The notes: generated by a model from the letters alone, not told the origin. A stretch of 64,000 nucleotides of DNA from Hyphomicrobiaceae bacterium (GCA_002919265.1 PKEY01000067.1:1-64000), one strand, 5' to 3'. Counted from the stretch's first letter, positions 7,940-16,925 are shown. Numbers and translations: made by a program.

Positions 7940-8652
7940 GCGGACGACCTATTGTCCGGGTAGATAACCTCGACGTTTTTTATGGAAAAAGCCAAATTCT
8001 TTTCGGAGTTGGGCTTGAGTTGTATCAGGGGCAGACATTAGCCCTGCTTGGCCGAAACGGCGCCGGTAAGAGCACTACTATGAAGGCTATTGCCGGGATT
8101 GTGTCGCCGAAGCGGGGGCTCGTCGAAATCGCCGGAGAGGATCTCACGGGCAAACCGCCCTATGTCATTGCGCGGGCTGGCATAGGGTATGTGCCCGAAG
8201 ATCGGCAAGTATTTCCCGATCATACCGTCGAGGAGAATCTTGAGATTGGTTACAAAAAAGGGCCAGAGGGTCAGGACAACTGGTCACTGAAGCGGATTTT
8301 TGAGGTTTTCCCCTTGCTGGAACCTTTGCGCCATCGGATGGCTGGCCGATTATCCGGCGGCGAACAGCAGATGCTCGCGATTGCGCGTACGCTCATGGGT
8401 AATCCCGTCGTGTTGTTACTGGATGAGCCCAGTGAAGGCCTGGCACCTATCGTGGTTCAGCGGATCGGGGAGCTACTCCGCAAATTGCGCGAAACTGGCG
8501 CCACAATTCTAATTGCTGAGCAGAACATGCATTTCTGCCTTGGGGTCGCAAGTGATGCTGTTGTGATCGACAAGGGTGCGATCGTGTATCGAGACACCAT
8601 TGCTGGATTGAAGGCGAACGAGGAGGTCCGCCGCCGGTATCTGGCGATGTGA
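7936..8652 (+). CDS. ABC importer ATPase, LivF type (importer set 1)
   Basis: A 238-residue ATPase with intact Walker A (GRNGAGKST), signature LSGGEQQMLAIARTL, Walker B VLLLDEPSEGLAP and a C-terminal LivF end (RRRYLAM). It pairs with the LivG product to drive set 1. The ATG overlaps the livG stop. Its intact Walker A lysine contrasts with the arginine in the set 2 LivF. Confidence 0.93.
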   Translation: MSGRPIVRVDNLDVFYGKSQILFGVGLELYQGQTLALLGRNGAGKSTTMKAIAGIVSPKRGLVEIAGEDLTGKPPYVIARAGIGYVPEDRQVFPDHTVEENLEIGYKKGPEGQDNWSLKRIFEVFPLLEPLRHRMAGRLSGGEQQMLAIARTLMGNPVVLLLDEPSEGLAPIVVQRIGELLRKLRETGATILIAEQNMHFCLGVASDAVVIDKGAIVYRDTIAGLKANEEVRRRYLAM

Positions 8653-8675
8653 GACTCAGGGAGGAGGATGCCACA

Positions 8676-10037
8676 ATGACCCTGGCGACCTATATTGGCC
8701 GGTTTGTTGCCGAATTGCATCCGGCTCGGCTTCCGCCCGAAGTCATTGAGAAAGCAAAAGTTTGCCTTCTCAACGCCTACGGCATGGGGCTTGACTGCCA
8801 TGATACGCCGTATGCCCCCGTTGCGCGTGCAGCTGCGATCGCCCTGGATGGTGAGGTCGAAAACGGTGCGACGATCCTTGGGGACGGGCGCCGCACCACT
8901 ATTGGTGGGGCTTGCTTAGCGAATGCGGCTCTTTTTCATGGCCGCGCGCAAGAAGATACCTCCGGCGCTGCCCACTTTGGCACGATCCTCGTTCCACTGC
9001 TGACGGCGATGATCGAGGTTCGAAAGTATCCGCTATCGGAACTCATTCCTGCACTCGTTGCAGGCTACGAAGTTGGGGGGCTGCTTGAGGAGGCTTATGC
9101 TGGGCAGACGACGCCCGCAGGATTTCGCTCCACTGCTACATATGGAGTGGTTGCCGCTGCCGCATCAGCGGCTCGCCTCATGCGTTTGGACGCGGAGAAA
9201 ACCGCTGCAGCCGTTTCGAATGCCGTTTCATTTACCGGGGGTGTCCTGCAGTCATTCGCTGACGGAACTGACGAATGGCGGTACCAGCCGGGAGTTGTCG
9301 CACGAAATGGCCTGGTAGCAGCAGAGCTTGCGAAAGCTGGATCGGTCTCAGCACCACGTGCCTTCGAAGGAAAGGCCGGCCTAGCAAAGGCGTTTGCCCG
9401 CGTTGAGTGCGATGTCGAGCGGCTTTCATCACAGCTCGGAAAAACCTGGTTTATTCACCGGGTCACTTTCAAACCATTCCCGGTGTGCGCCTTCAATCAG
9501 ACACCAGTAACCGGTGCCTTGGCCCTCCGCGAGGAGATCGGGGACGCAGAAATTCAAAACGTCCGTGTGCGCATGAATCCCTACGAATGCGGTTACGCAG
9601 GCATGGATTCAAAGGGGCCATTCAGCACGATTTCGGGAACTCTTATGAGTATCCCGTTCTGCATTGCCGTGACCTTAGTACACGGTATTCCAAATATGCG
9701 CCTGATGACCACGTATGACGATCCAGCGGTGAATGGCCTGGTCGAGCGCATTGAACTTGTGCCTGACTCAGAGGTGCCGATCCTGAGCGCAGTCATCGAA
9801 GTGAAAACGGTTGATGGCCGTCAGTTCATGCGCGATCAGCGGATGACTACGGAGGATTACAACTACGATCGGGCGACCGTATCGAAGCTAGTGCGCCGCA
9901 TAGGTAACGAACAGAATGTACCGCAAAAGGCGTTCGATCTTATCGAGCAGTTCGTCGACAAGCTGCCCGATAGTTCGCTCGACGATGTTCTTGAAAGCTT
10001 CCGGATGGTAGAGCCGCCGAGGGGTGGTGTCCGCTGA
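8676..10037 (+). CDS. MmgE/PrpD family protein
   Basis: A 453-residue member of the MmgE/PrpD superfamily, which includes 2-methylcitrate dehydratase, cis-aconitate decarboxylase and iminodisuccinate epimerase. The all-helical large domain and the C-terminal small domain are both present; recognisable patches are HGRAQEDTSGAAHFGTILVP, AGYEVGGLLEEA and TFKPFPVCAFNQ. It is not a plain PrpD, and no prpB or prpC is nearby. ATG 8676 has GGGAGGAGG 8 bases upstream; the alternative GTG 8649 overlaps livF. As last gene of the set 1 operon it probably dehydrates, isomerises or decarboxylates a pathway acid. Confidence 0.88.
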   Translation: MTLATYIGRFVAELHPARLPPEVIEKAKVCLLNAYGMGLDCHDTPYAPVARAAAIALDGEVENGATILGDGRRTTIGGACLANAALFHGRAQEDTSGAAHFGTILVPLLTAMIEVRKYPLSELIPALVAGYEVGGLLEEAYAGQTTPAGFRSTATYGVVAAAASAARLMRLDAEKTAAAVSNAVSFTGGVLQSFADGTDEWRYQPGVVARNGLVAAELAKAGSVSAPRAFEGKAGLAKAFARVECDVERLSSQLGKTWFIHRVTFKPFPVCAFNQTPVTGALALREEIGDAEIQNVRVRMNPYECGYAGMDSKGPFSTISGTLMSIPFCIAVTLVHGIPNMRLMTTYDDPAVNGLVERIELVPDSEVPILSAVIEVKTVDGRQFMRDQRMTTEDYNYDRATVSKLVRRIGNEQNVPQKAFDLIEQFVDKLPDSSLDDVLESFRMVEPPRGGVR

Positions 10038-10075
10038 CATTCCCAAGACGGCCAAGTGCGCTGCCATCGCCGGCT

Positions 10076-10849
10076 CTAGCCTTTCTGCTTAACTGGCGGA
10101 TTGGTTCGACCCTCCAGATAAAGCTGCAGCCGCGCTGCAGCGTTGCGAAGGTGTCGTTCTGCTGCCGCCTTAGCCGCTTCGGGATCCCGGGCTGCAATGG
10201 CCTCGAAAATTGCGACGTGTTCCTCCTGCACCTTGTAGGCTAGTCCCTCGTAGCGCGCCGTGTTGGTGCGGGCAACGCGGATCAGATTGCGCACGCGACT
10301 TTCAAGGAACGCTGTTAGCGCAATAAAGAAAGGATTGCGCGTCGCTTCGACGATGGTCCGGTGGAAGGTAATATCCTCATCAACGCCGTTCCGGCCTTCC
10401 TCGATTGCTCTCGCCATCGCGTCAAGCGCTTTCTTTATGGCCTTCAACTCGTTCTCGCGCCTGCGTGCCGCAGCAAGACCAGTCGCCGAACCCTCAATAG
10501 CCACCAACAATTCGAGGATATGCGCCAGCTCCTGCTTGTCGTTCAGGTTTGGCTCATCGAGGCGAAATGACGAGCTGCTGCCATTCGTCTTTACAAATAC
10601 GCCCCGCCCCTGGAAGGACTCCAGAACACCGTCGTATTTCAGGCGAGAAATGGCCTCACGTATCACAGGACGCGATACACCGAACATTCGGGAGAGCTGT
10701 TGTTCCGTAGGAAGCTTATCGCCGGGCTTCAGGGTTCCATTTGAGATTTGATTTCTAAGGAGTTTGGCAATTTCGTCCGGCAGGCCCGACGGCCGGTTCA
10801 AGACAATCGGATCTACCCCGCCGAGGCTCGTAGATTTCTTGATTTTCAT
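10076..10849 (-). CDS. GntR-family regulator, FadR subfamily (FCD domain)
   Basis: A 257-residue regulator. The N-terminal winged helix (DEIAKLLRNQISNGTLKPGDKLPTEQQLSRMFGVSRPVIREAISRL in several parts) is followed by the helical FCD ligand-binding domain with conserved Asp and His metal ligands (DEDITFHRTIVEATRNPFF). FadR-type proteins usually repress catabolic genes and respond to small organic acids. It is the second gene of a minus-strand pair with an SDR (9 bases between them), converging on the MmgE/PrpD gene and divergent, through the SDR, from the AroE-like/importer 2 operon, which it probably regulates. Confidence 0.92.
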   Translation of the reverse strand: MKIKKSTSLGGVDPIVLNRPSGLPDEIAKLLRNQISNGTLKPGDKLPTEQQLSRMFGVSRPVIREAISRLKYDGVLESFQGRGVFVKTNGSSSSFRLDEPNLNDKQELAHILELLVAIEGSATGLAAARRRENELKAIKKALDAMARAIEEGRNGVDEDITFHRTIVEATRNPFFIALTAFLESRVRNLIRVARTNTARYEGLAYKVQEEHVAIFEAIAARDPEAAKAAAERHLRNAAARLQLYLEGRTNPPVKQKG

Positions 10850-10858
10850 TCTGAATTA

Positions 10859-11599
10859 TCAGCTTGCAATATAGAGGCCGCCATTAATATGCAGCGTCTC
10901 GCCTGTGATGAAACTGGCCCAATCGCTGCAGAGAAACGCTATCGCTCGCGCTACTTCTTCAGGTTGTCCAAGCCGTTTCAGCGGCGTCGCCGCAAGAAGT
11001 TCGTCCCCTCGGGCAGCCAAGAGTGGCTTAACCATAGGTGTGTCAATGAGGCCAGGCGACACTGCATTGACACGAATGCGGGGAGCGAGCTCAAGCGCGA
11101 GGCTGCGAGAGAATGACAGCACGGCACCTTTGGCCGCCGCGTAGTGGGCGTGCTGATAGCTTCCGCGATGGCCCGCCATGGACGCGATGTTCACGATTGC
11201 ACCGCCGTCGCGCAACAACGGTGCAATCGCCCGACAGGTATAGAACACGCCATCCAGATTAATACCGATCGTTTCCCGCCACTGCTCATCCGTCATGGTA
11301 GCGGCGAGCTGATCGCGGTAAAGACCGGCGCCCGTTACCAGATAATCAGCTTTGCCGAAGCGTTCCTGGCACGCGGTCGCAAGGGCAGTCGCGTGATCTG
11401 ATCGACAGGCGTCTTGCTGCACTACAAAGACGCGCGCACCGCTTGGATCCAAAGAACTGGCGAATTCGCTCAATCCTTCGATATCGATATCACTCAAGAG
11501 GAGGCTGGCGCCGAGATCGAAGAATGTCCTCGCGACAGCCCGTGGGATTCCCCCATTAGCGCCCGTCAGAACGAGAACCTTTTCCTGAAAATCGAACAT
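10859..11599 (-). CDS. SDR-family oxidoreductase with altered cofactor loop
   Basis: A 246-residue short-chain dehydrogenase: NIASM with catalytic Ser, YAAAK active site, PGLIDTPM, and a typical C-terminal ITGETLHINGG. The nucleotide-binding loop reads TGANGGIP, where classical SDRs have GIG, so the last glycine is proline. ATG 11599 follows a GGAGGCGGG stretch and gives a normal SDR length; an in-frame start 27 bases upstream adds a glycine/glutamate-rich stretch that looks like translated ribosome site. It is co-transcribed with the GntR gene. Confidence 0.9.
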   Translation of the reverse strand: MFDFQEKVLVLTGANGGIPRAVARTFFDLGASLLLSDIDIEGLSEFASSLDPSGARVFVVQQDACRSDHATALATACQERFGKADYLVTGAGLYRDQLAATMTDEQWRETIGINLDGVFYTCRAIAPLLRDGGAIVNIASMAGHRGSYQHAHYAAAKGAVLSFSRSLALELAPRIRVNAVSPGLIDTPMVKPLLAARGDELLAATPLKRLGQPEEVARAIAFLCSDWASFITGETLHINGGLYIAS

Positions 11600-11779
11600 C
11601 CACCCGCCTCCTTCCTCCGCCTCCAAAGACCGCTACCAAAGGGCGCTTGATTTCTTCTCACAAACTTGTCAGATAAGCAGATAAGTGGCAACATGATGCC
11701 GATATTGGCGCGTTGCCGCAACGATAGGCGGTGAACTTCCGCTGTCTGCAGAAAAATAACGATGCGCTAGGGAGGCTAG
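11600..11779. promoter_or_regulatory. divergent promoter region with candidate GntR operator
   Basis: The 180-base region separates the SDR-gntR pair (minus) from the AroE/importer 2 operon (plus). At 11665-11677 lies CTTGTCAGATAAG, an imperfect 13-base palindrome (10 of 13 symmetric), whose right part CAGATAAG is repeated in tandem at 11670-11677 and 11678-11685. It is a plausible binding site for the FadR-type regulator. Inferred from position and symmetry. Confidence 0.4.
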
Positions 11780-12580
11780 ATGATCACCGGCACGACACGG
11801 GTCGTGGGCATTATTGCTGATCCGGTGGCGCAGGTCCGCTCACCTCAGGTCATGAATGCCTACTTCGCCAAACATGGCATAGATGCCATTATGGTGCCGA
11901 TGCATGTTCCTCCCGACGGCGTCTCGTCGGTTCTTGCTGCTGCAAGACAACTCCGTAATCTCGCGGGCCTCATCGTCACAGTCCCCCACAAAACGCGAGT
12001 CTTGGAATTTTGCGACGATGTCTGCGAGCAGGCACGCCTCGTCGGTGCAGCCAATGCCATCCGGCGTACGGCGGAAGGGCAGCTTGTCTGCGATATGTTT
12101 GACGGACAAGGCTTTCTTGGTGGCCTCCTGGCAAATGGCATTGATCCGCGAGGTCAAAAGGTCTTGCTACTCGGGGCAGGAGGCGCAGCTTCGGCAATTG
12201 CGTTCGCGCTTGCGGCTCGCGGTGCCAGTGCGCTGACAATCGCTAACCGCACGCAGGAAAAGGCGCGCGCACTTGCTACCCGCGTTGCCTCCGCTTTTCC
12301 CGCTTGTCGCGTACAGGATGGCCCACCCGATCCCAAGGGTTTCGACCTGGTGGTGAACGGCACCTCATTGGGACTTAAGAAGGAAGATCCGATTCCTGTT
12401 GACCCGAAACTTTTAGAACCGACCATGACGGTCGCCGAGGTCATCATGAAACCGGAGCGGACAGCACTCATAGAAGCAGCGGCATCCAAAGGATGTCGAG
12501 TCCATCTCGGGCGTCACATGCTCGAGGCGCAAGTACGGCTCTTGGCAGAATTTCTTGGCGTGGCGCCCGAGGGCGCTTGA
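11780..12580 (+). CDS. shikimate dehydrogenase-like (AroE family) oxidoreductase, divergent pocket
   Basis: A 266-residue protein with both AroE domains: N-terminal substrate domain (LIVTVPHKTRV holds the catalytic Lys) and C-terminal NADP domain (LLLGAGGAASAIAFAL, then ANRTQEKA). Several pocket residues depart from true AroE: the SxS motif before the MHN-type helix reads VRS, and the NTDGxG motif reads MFDGQG, keeping only the Asp. It is therefore unlikely to make shikimate for biosynthesis. Its place as first gene of the importer 2 operon suggests oxidation or reduction of an imported cyclic hydroxy acid. AGGGAGG precedes ATG 11780 at good spacing. Confidence 0.85.
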   Translation: MITGTTRVVGIIADPVAQVRSPQVMNAYFAKHGIDAIMVPMHVPPDGVSSVLAAARQLRNLAGLIVTVPHKTRVLEFCDDVCEQARLVGAANAIRRTAEGQLVCDMFDGQGFLGGLLANGIDPRGQKVLLLGAGGAASAIAFALAARGASALTIANRTQEKARALATRVASAFPACRVQDGPPDPKGFDLVVNGTSLGLKKEDPIPVDPKLLEPTMTVAEVIMKPERTALIEAAASKGCRVHLGRHMLEAQVRLLAEFLGVAPEGA

Positions 12581-12606
12581 GATTGCACGCAGATAGGGAG
12601 GACTAA

Positions 12607-13845
12607 ATGAAAGGAAAAACTATCGGCCTCGTCCTCGGCGCGGCCGTCGCGTTCGGCCTTCCAGCCGGAGCGGCGCAGGCAGAGGCGTTGAAAATCGGGA
12701 TTATTGAGTCATTGTCCGGTCCACAGACCTCGACCGGCCGGTTGTTCGCTGCGGCAGCCAAATTCGTCGTCGATGAAATCAATAAAAATGGTGGCTTCAA
12801 TGGTGCGCCAATTGAGGTCATCGAATACGACAATGCGGGCGGAACAACAGGCGCGGCCGACAAGTTCAAACAGGCCGTTGCGGATGGCGTCCACATCGTT
12901 CTTCAAGGCGCCTCATCCGCAATCGCCGGGCAAATTACGGAAGACGTGCGCAAGCACAACATCCGTAATCCTGGAAAAGAGGTGATGTTCATCAACCTCG
13001 GTGCAGAGGCCCTGGAGCTCACCGGGGACAAGTGCCATTTCTACCATTTCCGCTTCACAACTACCGCACCGATGCGCGTAAATGCGCTCGTAAACGCGAT
13101 GAAGAAGGCGGGTGAACTCGGCACGCGAGTCTATTCCATCAATCAGAACTACTCGTGGGGCCGCGACATGGAGGAGGCCACCAAAGCGGCTGCTAAAGTT
13201 GGCGGCTATGAGGTGGTGGCGACTGTTCTCCATGAGGTGAATAAGATTCAGGACTTCTCGCCCTACGTGGCCAAAATCAAGGAAGCCAATCCTGACACGG
13301 TGGTTACCGGAAATTGGTCGAATGACCTACTGCTTTTGATGAAGGCTGCGGGTGACGCTGGCCTCAAAGTCCGCTTTGCCACAACGTTTCTTGACCAGGT
13401 TGGCAACATTGCCAATGCTGGCAACACCGCCCTCGGCCACTACGTAGCCCACCCCTATAACATCGAAGCTGATAACAGTGATTTCCCTGAGGCCTATAAG
13501 GCGGCAACGGGCCACTATCCCGTTTATATTGAGCCGCAGACGGTTAATGCCGTGCGGACCCTTGGCCAGGCTTTGAAAACCGTTGATTTCGGCGGCGGCG
13601 ACATCAAGGTGAGCGAGATCGCAAAAGCCCTCGAAAAGGCTTCTCTTGACACCCCGATGGGCAAGATCACGGTCCGCGCCGAGGATCACCAGGCCGTCAT
13701 CCCCGTCGTCGTCTCGAAGGTGATTGAGAATCCCAAATACCCAGTGGACGGCACCAAGTACGGATTCGGCGTGGTCGAAATTATTCCTGGCCCGGATGCG
13801 ATCTACCCTGTCCAGGAGGCCTGCAAGATGGAGCGGCCGGCCTAA
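12607..13845 (+). CDS. ABC importer substrate-binding protein, HAAT (LivK-like) family
   Basis: A 412-residue periplasmic binding protein with a Sec signal peptide (MKGKTIGLVLGAAVAFGL, cleavage near AQA-EAL) and the start of the mature fold LKIGIIESLSGPQTSTGR. It has a pair of cysteines near residue 139 and near the C-terminus. GGGAGGA precedes the ATG. It begins the second importer set (SBP, H, M, G, F), is divergent enough from the set 1 SBP to bind a different ligand, and is followed by a short stem-loop. Confidence 0.93.
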   Translation: MKGKTIGLVLGAAVAFGLPAGAAQAEALKIGIIESLSGPQTSTGRLFAAAAKFVVDEINKNGGFNGAPIEVIEYDNAGGTTGAADKFKQAVADGVHIVLQGASSAIAGQITEDVRKHNIRNPGKEVMFINLGAEALELTGDKCHFYHFRFTTTAPMRVNALVNAMKKAGELGTRVYSINQNYSWGRDMEEATKAAAKVGGYEVVATVLHEVNKIQDFSPYVAKIKEANPDTVVTGNWSNDLLLLMKAAGDAGLKVRFATTFLDQVGNIANAGNTALGHYVAHPYNIEADNSDFPEAYKAATGHYPVYIEPQTVNAVRTLGQALKTVDFGGGDIKVSEIAKALEKASLDTPMGKITVRAEDHQAVIPVVVSKVIENPKYPVDGTKYGFGVVEIIPGPDAIYPVQEACKMERPA

Positions 13846-13872
13846 TCCTCTTCTCGTGAAGTGGTGAGAGGC

Positions 13873-13896
13873 GCGAGGCGACGGACGTTGCCTCGC
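13873..13896 (+). other. stem-loop between SBP gene and permease gene (importer set 2)
   Basis: Arms GCGAGGCGAC (13873-13882) and GTTGCCTCGC (13887-13896) pair over 10 bases with one G-U pair and a GGAC loop. No U-run follows. It lies between SBP and livH, like the hairpins at the three other importers in this window, and probably stabilises the SBP transcript or limits read-through. Confidence 0.6.
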
Positions 13897-13919
13897 CCTC
13901 CCCTGTCCGAGGTTTGCTG

Positions 13920-14861
13920 ATGGAATTCTTGATTATCTCGACCCTGAACGGCGTCACCTACGGGCTGCTGCTGTTCATGGTTTCTGCGGGCTTAACGCTC
14001 ATTTTCGGAATGATGGGCGTACTGAACTTCGCACACGCCAGCTTCTACATGCTTGGCGCGTATATTGCCTACACGGTGGCGACGACCATAAACTTCTGGC
14101 TCGGTCTTCTCGTAGCACCGATTTTGGTCGGCTTGCTCGGGATTTTCGTCGAACGCAACCTCCTACGTCGAGTTCACGCCTATGGTCACGCACACGAATT
14201 GCTCTTGACCTTCGGACTGGCCTTCATTTTCGAGGAGCTCATCAAGCTCATCTACGGCGATTTTCCAGTGAACTATTCGATGCCGGATTATCTGCGCTTT
14301 CCGGCGTTCACGATTTTCGGCACGGATTACCCCTTTTACCGAGTTTTCATTGGCCTGGTAGCCGTAGGAATGTTCGTGTTTCTTTATTTGCTTTTGTCCC
14401 GCACCCGCGCTGGACTAGTTGTGCGCGCTGCCGAGCGGCTACCTGTCATGGCGGAATCTCTTGGACATAACGTGCCCTTGGTGTTCATGGGCGTCTTCGG
14501 CACGGGTGCCGCGTTTGCCGGCCTTGCTGGCGCCGTGGCAGGCGCATTTTTCCCCACCAACCCGAATATGGCAATCGAGCTTGGCGTCATCGTCTTCGTA
14601 GTCGTGGTGGTTGGTGGATTGGGCTCTCTCGAGGGATCGCTCGCGGCTTCCCTGTTGATCGGGTTATTCAGCTCGTTTGCCGTAGGTCTCGATTGGTCGC
14701 TCGCAGGGTTGCTGTCGTGGGTTGGGCTGGGTGATTGGGCTCGCTCTGTGGGGGGGCTTTTCACGCTAACCTTGTCTTCGATTTCGGGAACTGTTCCGTT
14801 CCTGCTGATGCTCATTGTTCTGCTGGTTCGCCCGGCAGGGCTTATGGGTGAGCGGAATTGA
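13920..14861 (+). CDS. ABC importer permease, LivH type (importer set 2)
   Basis: A 313-residue inner-membrane permease with the LivH signature GLTLIFGMMGVLNFAHASFYMLGAY. Hydrophobic helices run through the length, and the protein ends LVRPAGLMGERN. ATG 13920 has GAGG 7 bases upstream; an in-frame TTG at 13914 is weaker. A hydrophilic stretch around residues 260-285 (LSWVGLGDWARSVGG) is a small insertion compared with the set 1 LivH. It should pair with the LivM encoded next. Confidence 0.92.
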   Translation: MEFLIISTLNGVTYGLLLFMVSAGLTLIFGMMGVLNFAHASFYMLGAYIAYTVATTINFWLGLLVAPILVGLLGIFVERNLLRRVHAYGHAHELLLTFGLAFIFEELIKLIYGDFPVNYSMPDYLRFPAFTIFGTDYPFYRVFIGLVAVGMFVFLYLLLSRTRAGLVVRAAERLPVMAESLGHNVPLVFMGVFGTGAAFAGLAGAVAGAFFPTNPNMAIELGVIVFVVVVVGGLGSLEGSLAASLLIGLFSSFAVGLDWSLAGLLSWVGLGDWARSVGGLFTLTLSSISGTVPFLLMLIVLLVRPAGLMGERN

Positions 14862-14874
14862 GGGGGTATAGGCG

Positions 14875-16173
14875 GTGCTCGCCCGAATTGCATTGATCGC
14901 CGGTCTTCTGATTGTCCTCATAGCCGTCCCGCCGTTTCTTGGCATAGGCTGGCAAAATGCCTTGACCAACATGCTCATCGCTTCCCTTTTTGCGATGGCA
15001 TTCAATCTTCTCGTCGGCCAAGCCGGCCTTCTGTCTTTCGGCCATGCCGCCTTTTTCGGCGTGGGCGCCTTTGCGACTCTCCACCTAATGGGAGCTATCG
15101 AGGATCGCATCATCGCGTTTCCGACGCCCCTTCTTCCCTTAGCGGGTGCCGTTGCAGGGATCCTTGTCGGCGCTTTCGCAGGCTATTTTGCGACGATGCG
15201 ATCCGGCGTCTACTTTGCGCTCGTTACGCTCGCAATCGCTGAGCTGTTCCACTCACTCGCGCCCCATTGGGATGGATTATTTGGCGGTGAAGCCGGCCTT
15301 TCTTCGATGCGGATGCCATGGGCTGGCTTAACGTTTGGCTCACCGCTGCAAGTCTACTACTTGGCGCTCGGCTGGACCGTTGTGTCGATCTTTCTGCTAT
15401 GGGCTTACACGCGCACAGCTTTTGGTCGCCTGACTCTCGCTCTGAGGGATAATGAGCAGCGCGTGCGCTTTATGGGCTATAACGCGCACACGACGAAGGT
15501 TATCATCTTCTCGATTTCGGCCATGTTCTCGGGCATCGCTGGTGCACTTTTGGCGGTGTCGAACGAAACGGCGAACTATTCTCTCTTTTCCACTCATGTT
15601 TCGGCTCAGGTCGTGCTACATACCTTCGTCGGGGGCTCGACCGTGTTCTTCGGCCCAGCGATTGGCGCTAGCATCTTCACCTTGTTCGCCTTCTACATCT
15701 CCGAGGTCACACGAACCTGGCTGCTTTATCAGGGGCTCATATTTGTTCTTGTTATGCTTTATGCCCCGCAAGGGATCGGCGGATTGGTTCAGACACATAT
15801 CCAACACTGGTCGAAAATTAGCTGGCCAGAACTGGGGCGAGCGTACGCAGTCGCCGCGGCGGTGGCCGTCTGCTTAACCAGTGCGCTCGTATTTGTCGTC
15901 GAATCTTTTGCAATCATTTTCTCGCCGGAGTACGCCGCCGTACGTGGGCGACTGGACGGTGCTTGGCCACCTTTCAAGCTATTCGGTCTGGAATGGGAGG
16001 TCTTTTCACCGTTTACGTGGATTATTCCGCTTGGTCTGCTCGCCGTAGGTCTGTTGCTGCTGCCAACCGCGCGGCGCATGCTTCGCGAGACCTGGAACCA
16101 TATTCTCGAGAGGGCCGAGGCTGCTCGCATCGCGAAATCTGAAATTCAGCTTGCGGGAGCCGTGGAATCATGA
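14875..16173 (+). CDS. ABC importer permease, LivM type, with C-terminal extension
   Basis: A 432-residue membrane protein. Residues 1-about 310 are a normal LivM (NLLVGQAGLLSFGHAAFFGVGAF and the loop GRLTLALRDNEQRVRFMGYN). About 110 further residues follow the usual LivM end (APQGIGGLV): they hold two extra hydrophobic helices (around residues 325-350 and 385-405) with a connecting stretch, then a charged tail rich in Arg, Glu and Ala. The set 1 LivM lacks this. Start GTG 14875 follows GAGGGGG. The stop overlaps the livG ATG (ATGA). Confidence 0.9.
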   Translation: MLARIALIAGLLIVLIAVPPFLGIGWQNALTNMLIASLFAMAFNLLVGQAGLLSFGHAAFFGVGAFATLHLMGAIEDRIIAFPTPLLPLAGAVAGILVGAFAGYFATMRSGVYFALVTLAIAELFHSLAPHWDGLFGGEAGLSSMRMPWAGLTFGSPLQVYYLALGWTVVSIFLLWAYTRTAFGRLTLALRDNEQRVRFMGYNAHTTKVIIFSISAMFSGIAGALLAVSNETANYSLFSTHVSAQVVLHTFVGGSTVFFGPAIGASIFTLFAFYISEVTRTWLLYQGLIFVLVMLYAPQGIGGLVQTHIQHWSKISWPELGRAYAVAAAVAVCLTSALVFVVESFAIIFSPEYAAVRGRLDGAWPPFKLFGLEWEVFSPFTWIIPLGLLAVGLLLLPTARRMLRETWNHILERAEAARIAKSEIQLAGAVES

Positions 16174-16925
16174 ACCGGGAACCCGTGCTCGAACTGGAAA
16201 ACGTCGGCAAGCACTTCGGTGCGTTGAAGGTGATGGAAGGCGTCAATCTCACCATCGCCGCCGGCGAGCGCCATGCCCTGATCGGACCAAATGGGGCCGG
16301 CAAATCCACCCTGTTCAACATGATCTCGGGGATGTTTCCCCCGACGGCTGGAGAAATCAGGTTGCGTGGACAGCGTATTTCCGGGCTTCCACCGCACGAA
16401 ATAAATCGGCTCGGCCTATCACGATCATTCCAAATCACGAATATTTTTCATCGCCTCTCCGTCTTCGAAAACCTTCGCATCGGCGTCATGGCCCGGCACG
16501 GTATCCGGTACGGGCTATTCACGCCTGTCAGCAGAATGCGGACCGTCAACGAGGAAGCGGAACGGATCCTGCAACGTGTGCGCCTGACACAGCGGCGCGA
16601 CCATCCTGCAGGCGACCTCACGTACTCAGAGCAACGCGCTTTGGAAATCGGCATGACGTTAGCCACAGGCGCCGACGTCATTCTGCTTGACGAGCCTACA
16701 GCGGGAATGTCGCGTGAGGAGTCCCAACGCGCCGTTCAGCTCATTCGCGAGGTCACCGAGGGCAAGACGCTATTGGTGGTAGAGCACGATATGAACGTTG
16801 TGTTCAGCCTCTGCGATCGCGTTTCCGTGCTCGTCTATGGCCGAATTCTTGCAACAGGAACACCGGACGAAATTCGCAACAACGCGGAGGTGCAGGAAGC
16901 CTATCTCGGTGAGGAGGTGGCGTGA
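16170..16925 (+). CDS. ABC importer ATPase, LivG type (importer set 2)
   Basis: A 251-residue ATPase with Walker A GPNGAGKST, a signature region LTYSEQRALEIGMTL (a known LivG-type variant of LSGGQ), Walker B VILLDEPTAGMS and His switch VEHDMN. It carries the typical C-terminal LivG end (EIRNNAEVQEAYLGEE). Since its partner LivF has an arginine in Walker A, this subunit may supply most of the ATP hydrolysis. It overlaps both neighbours. Confidence 0.93.
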   Translation: MNREPVLELENVGKHFGALKVMEGVNLTIAAGERHALIGPNGAGKSTLFNMISGMFPPTAGEIRLRGQRISGLPPHEINRLGLSRSFQITNIFHRLSVFENLRIGVMARHGIRYGLFTPVSRMRTVNEEAERILQRVRLTQRRDHPAGDLTYSEQRALEIGMTLATGADVILLDEPTAGMSREESQRAVQLIREVTEGKTLLVVEHDMNVVFSLCDRVSVLVYGRILATGTPDEIRNNAEVQEAYLGEEVA

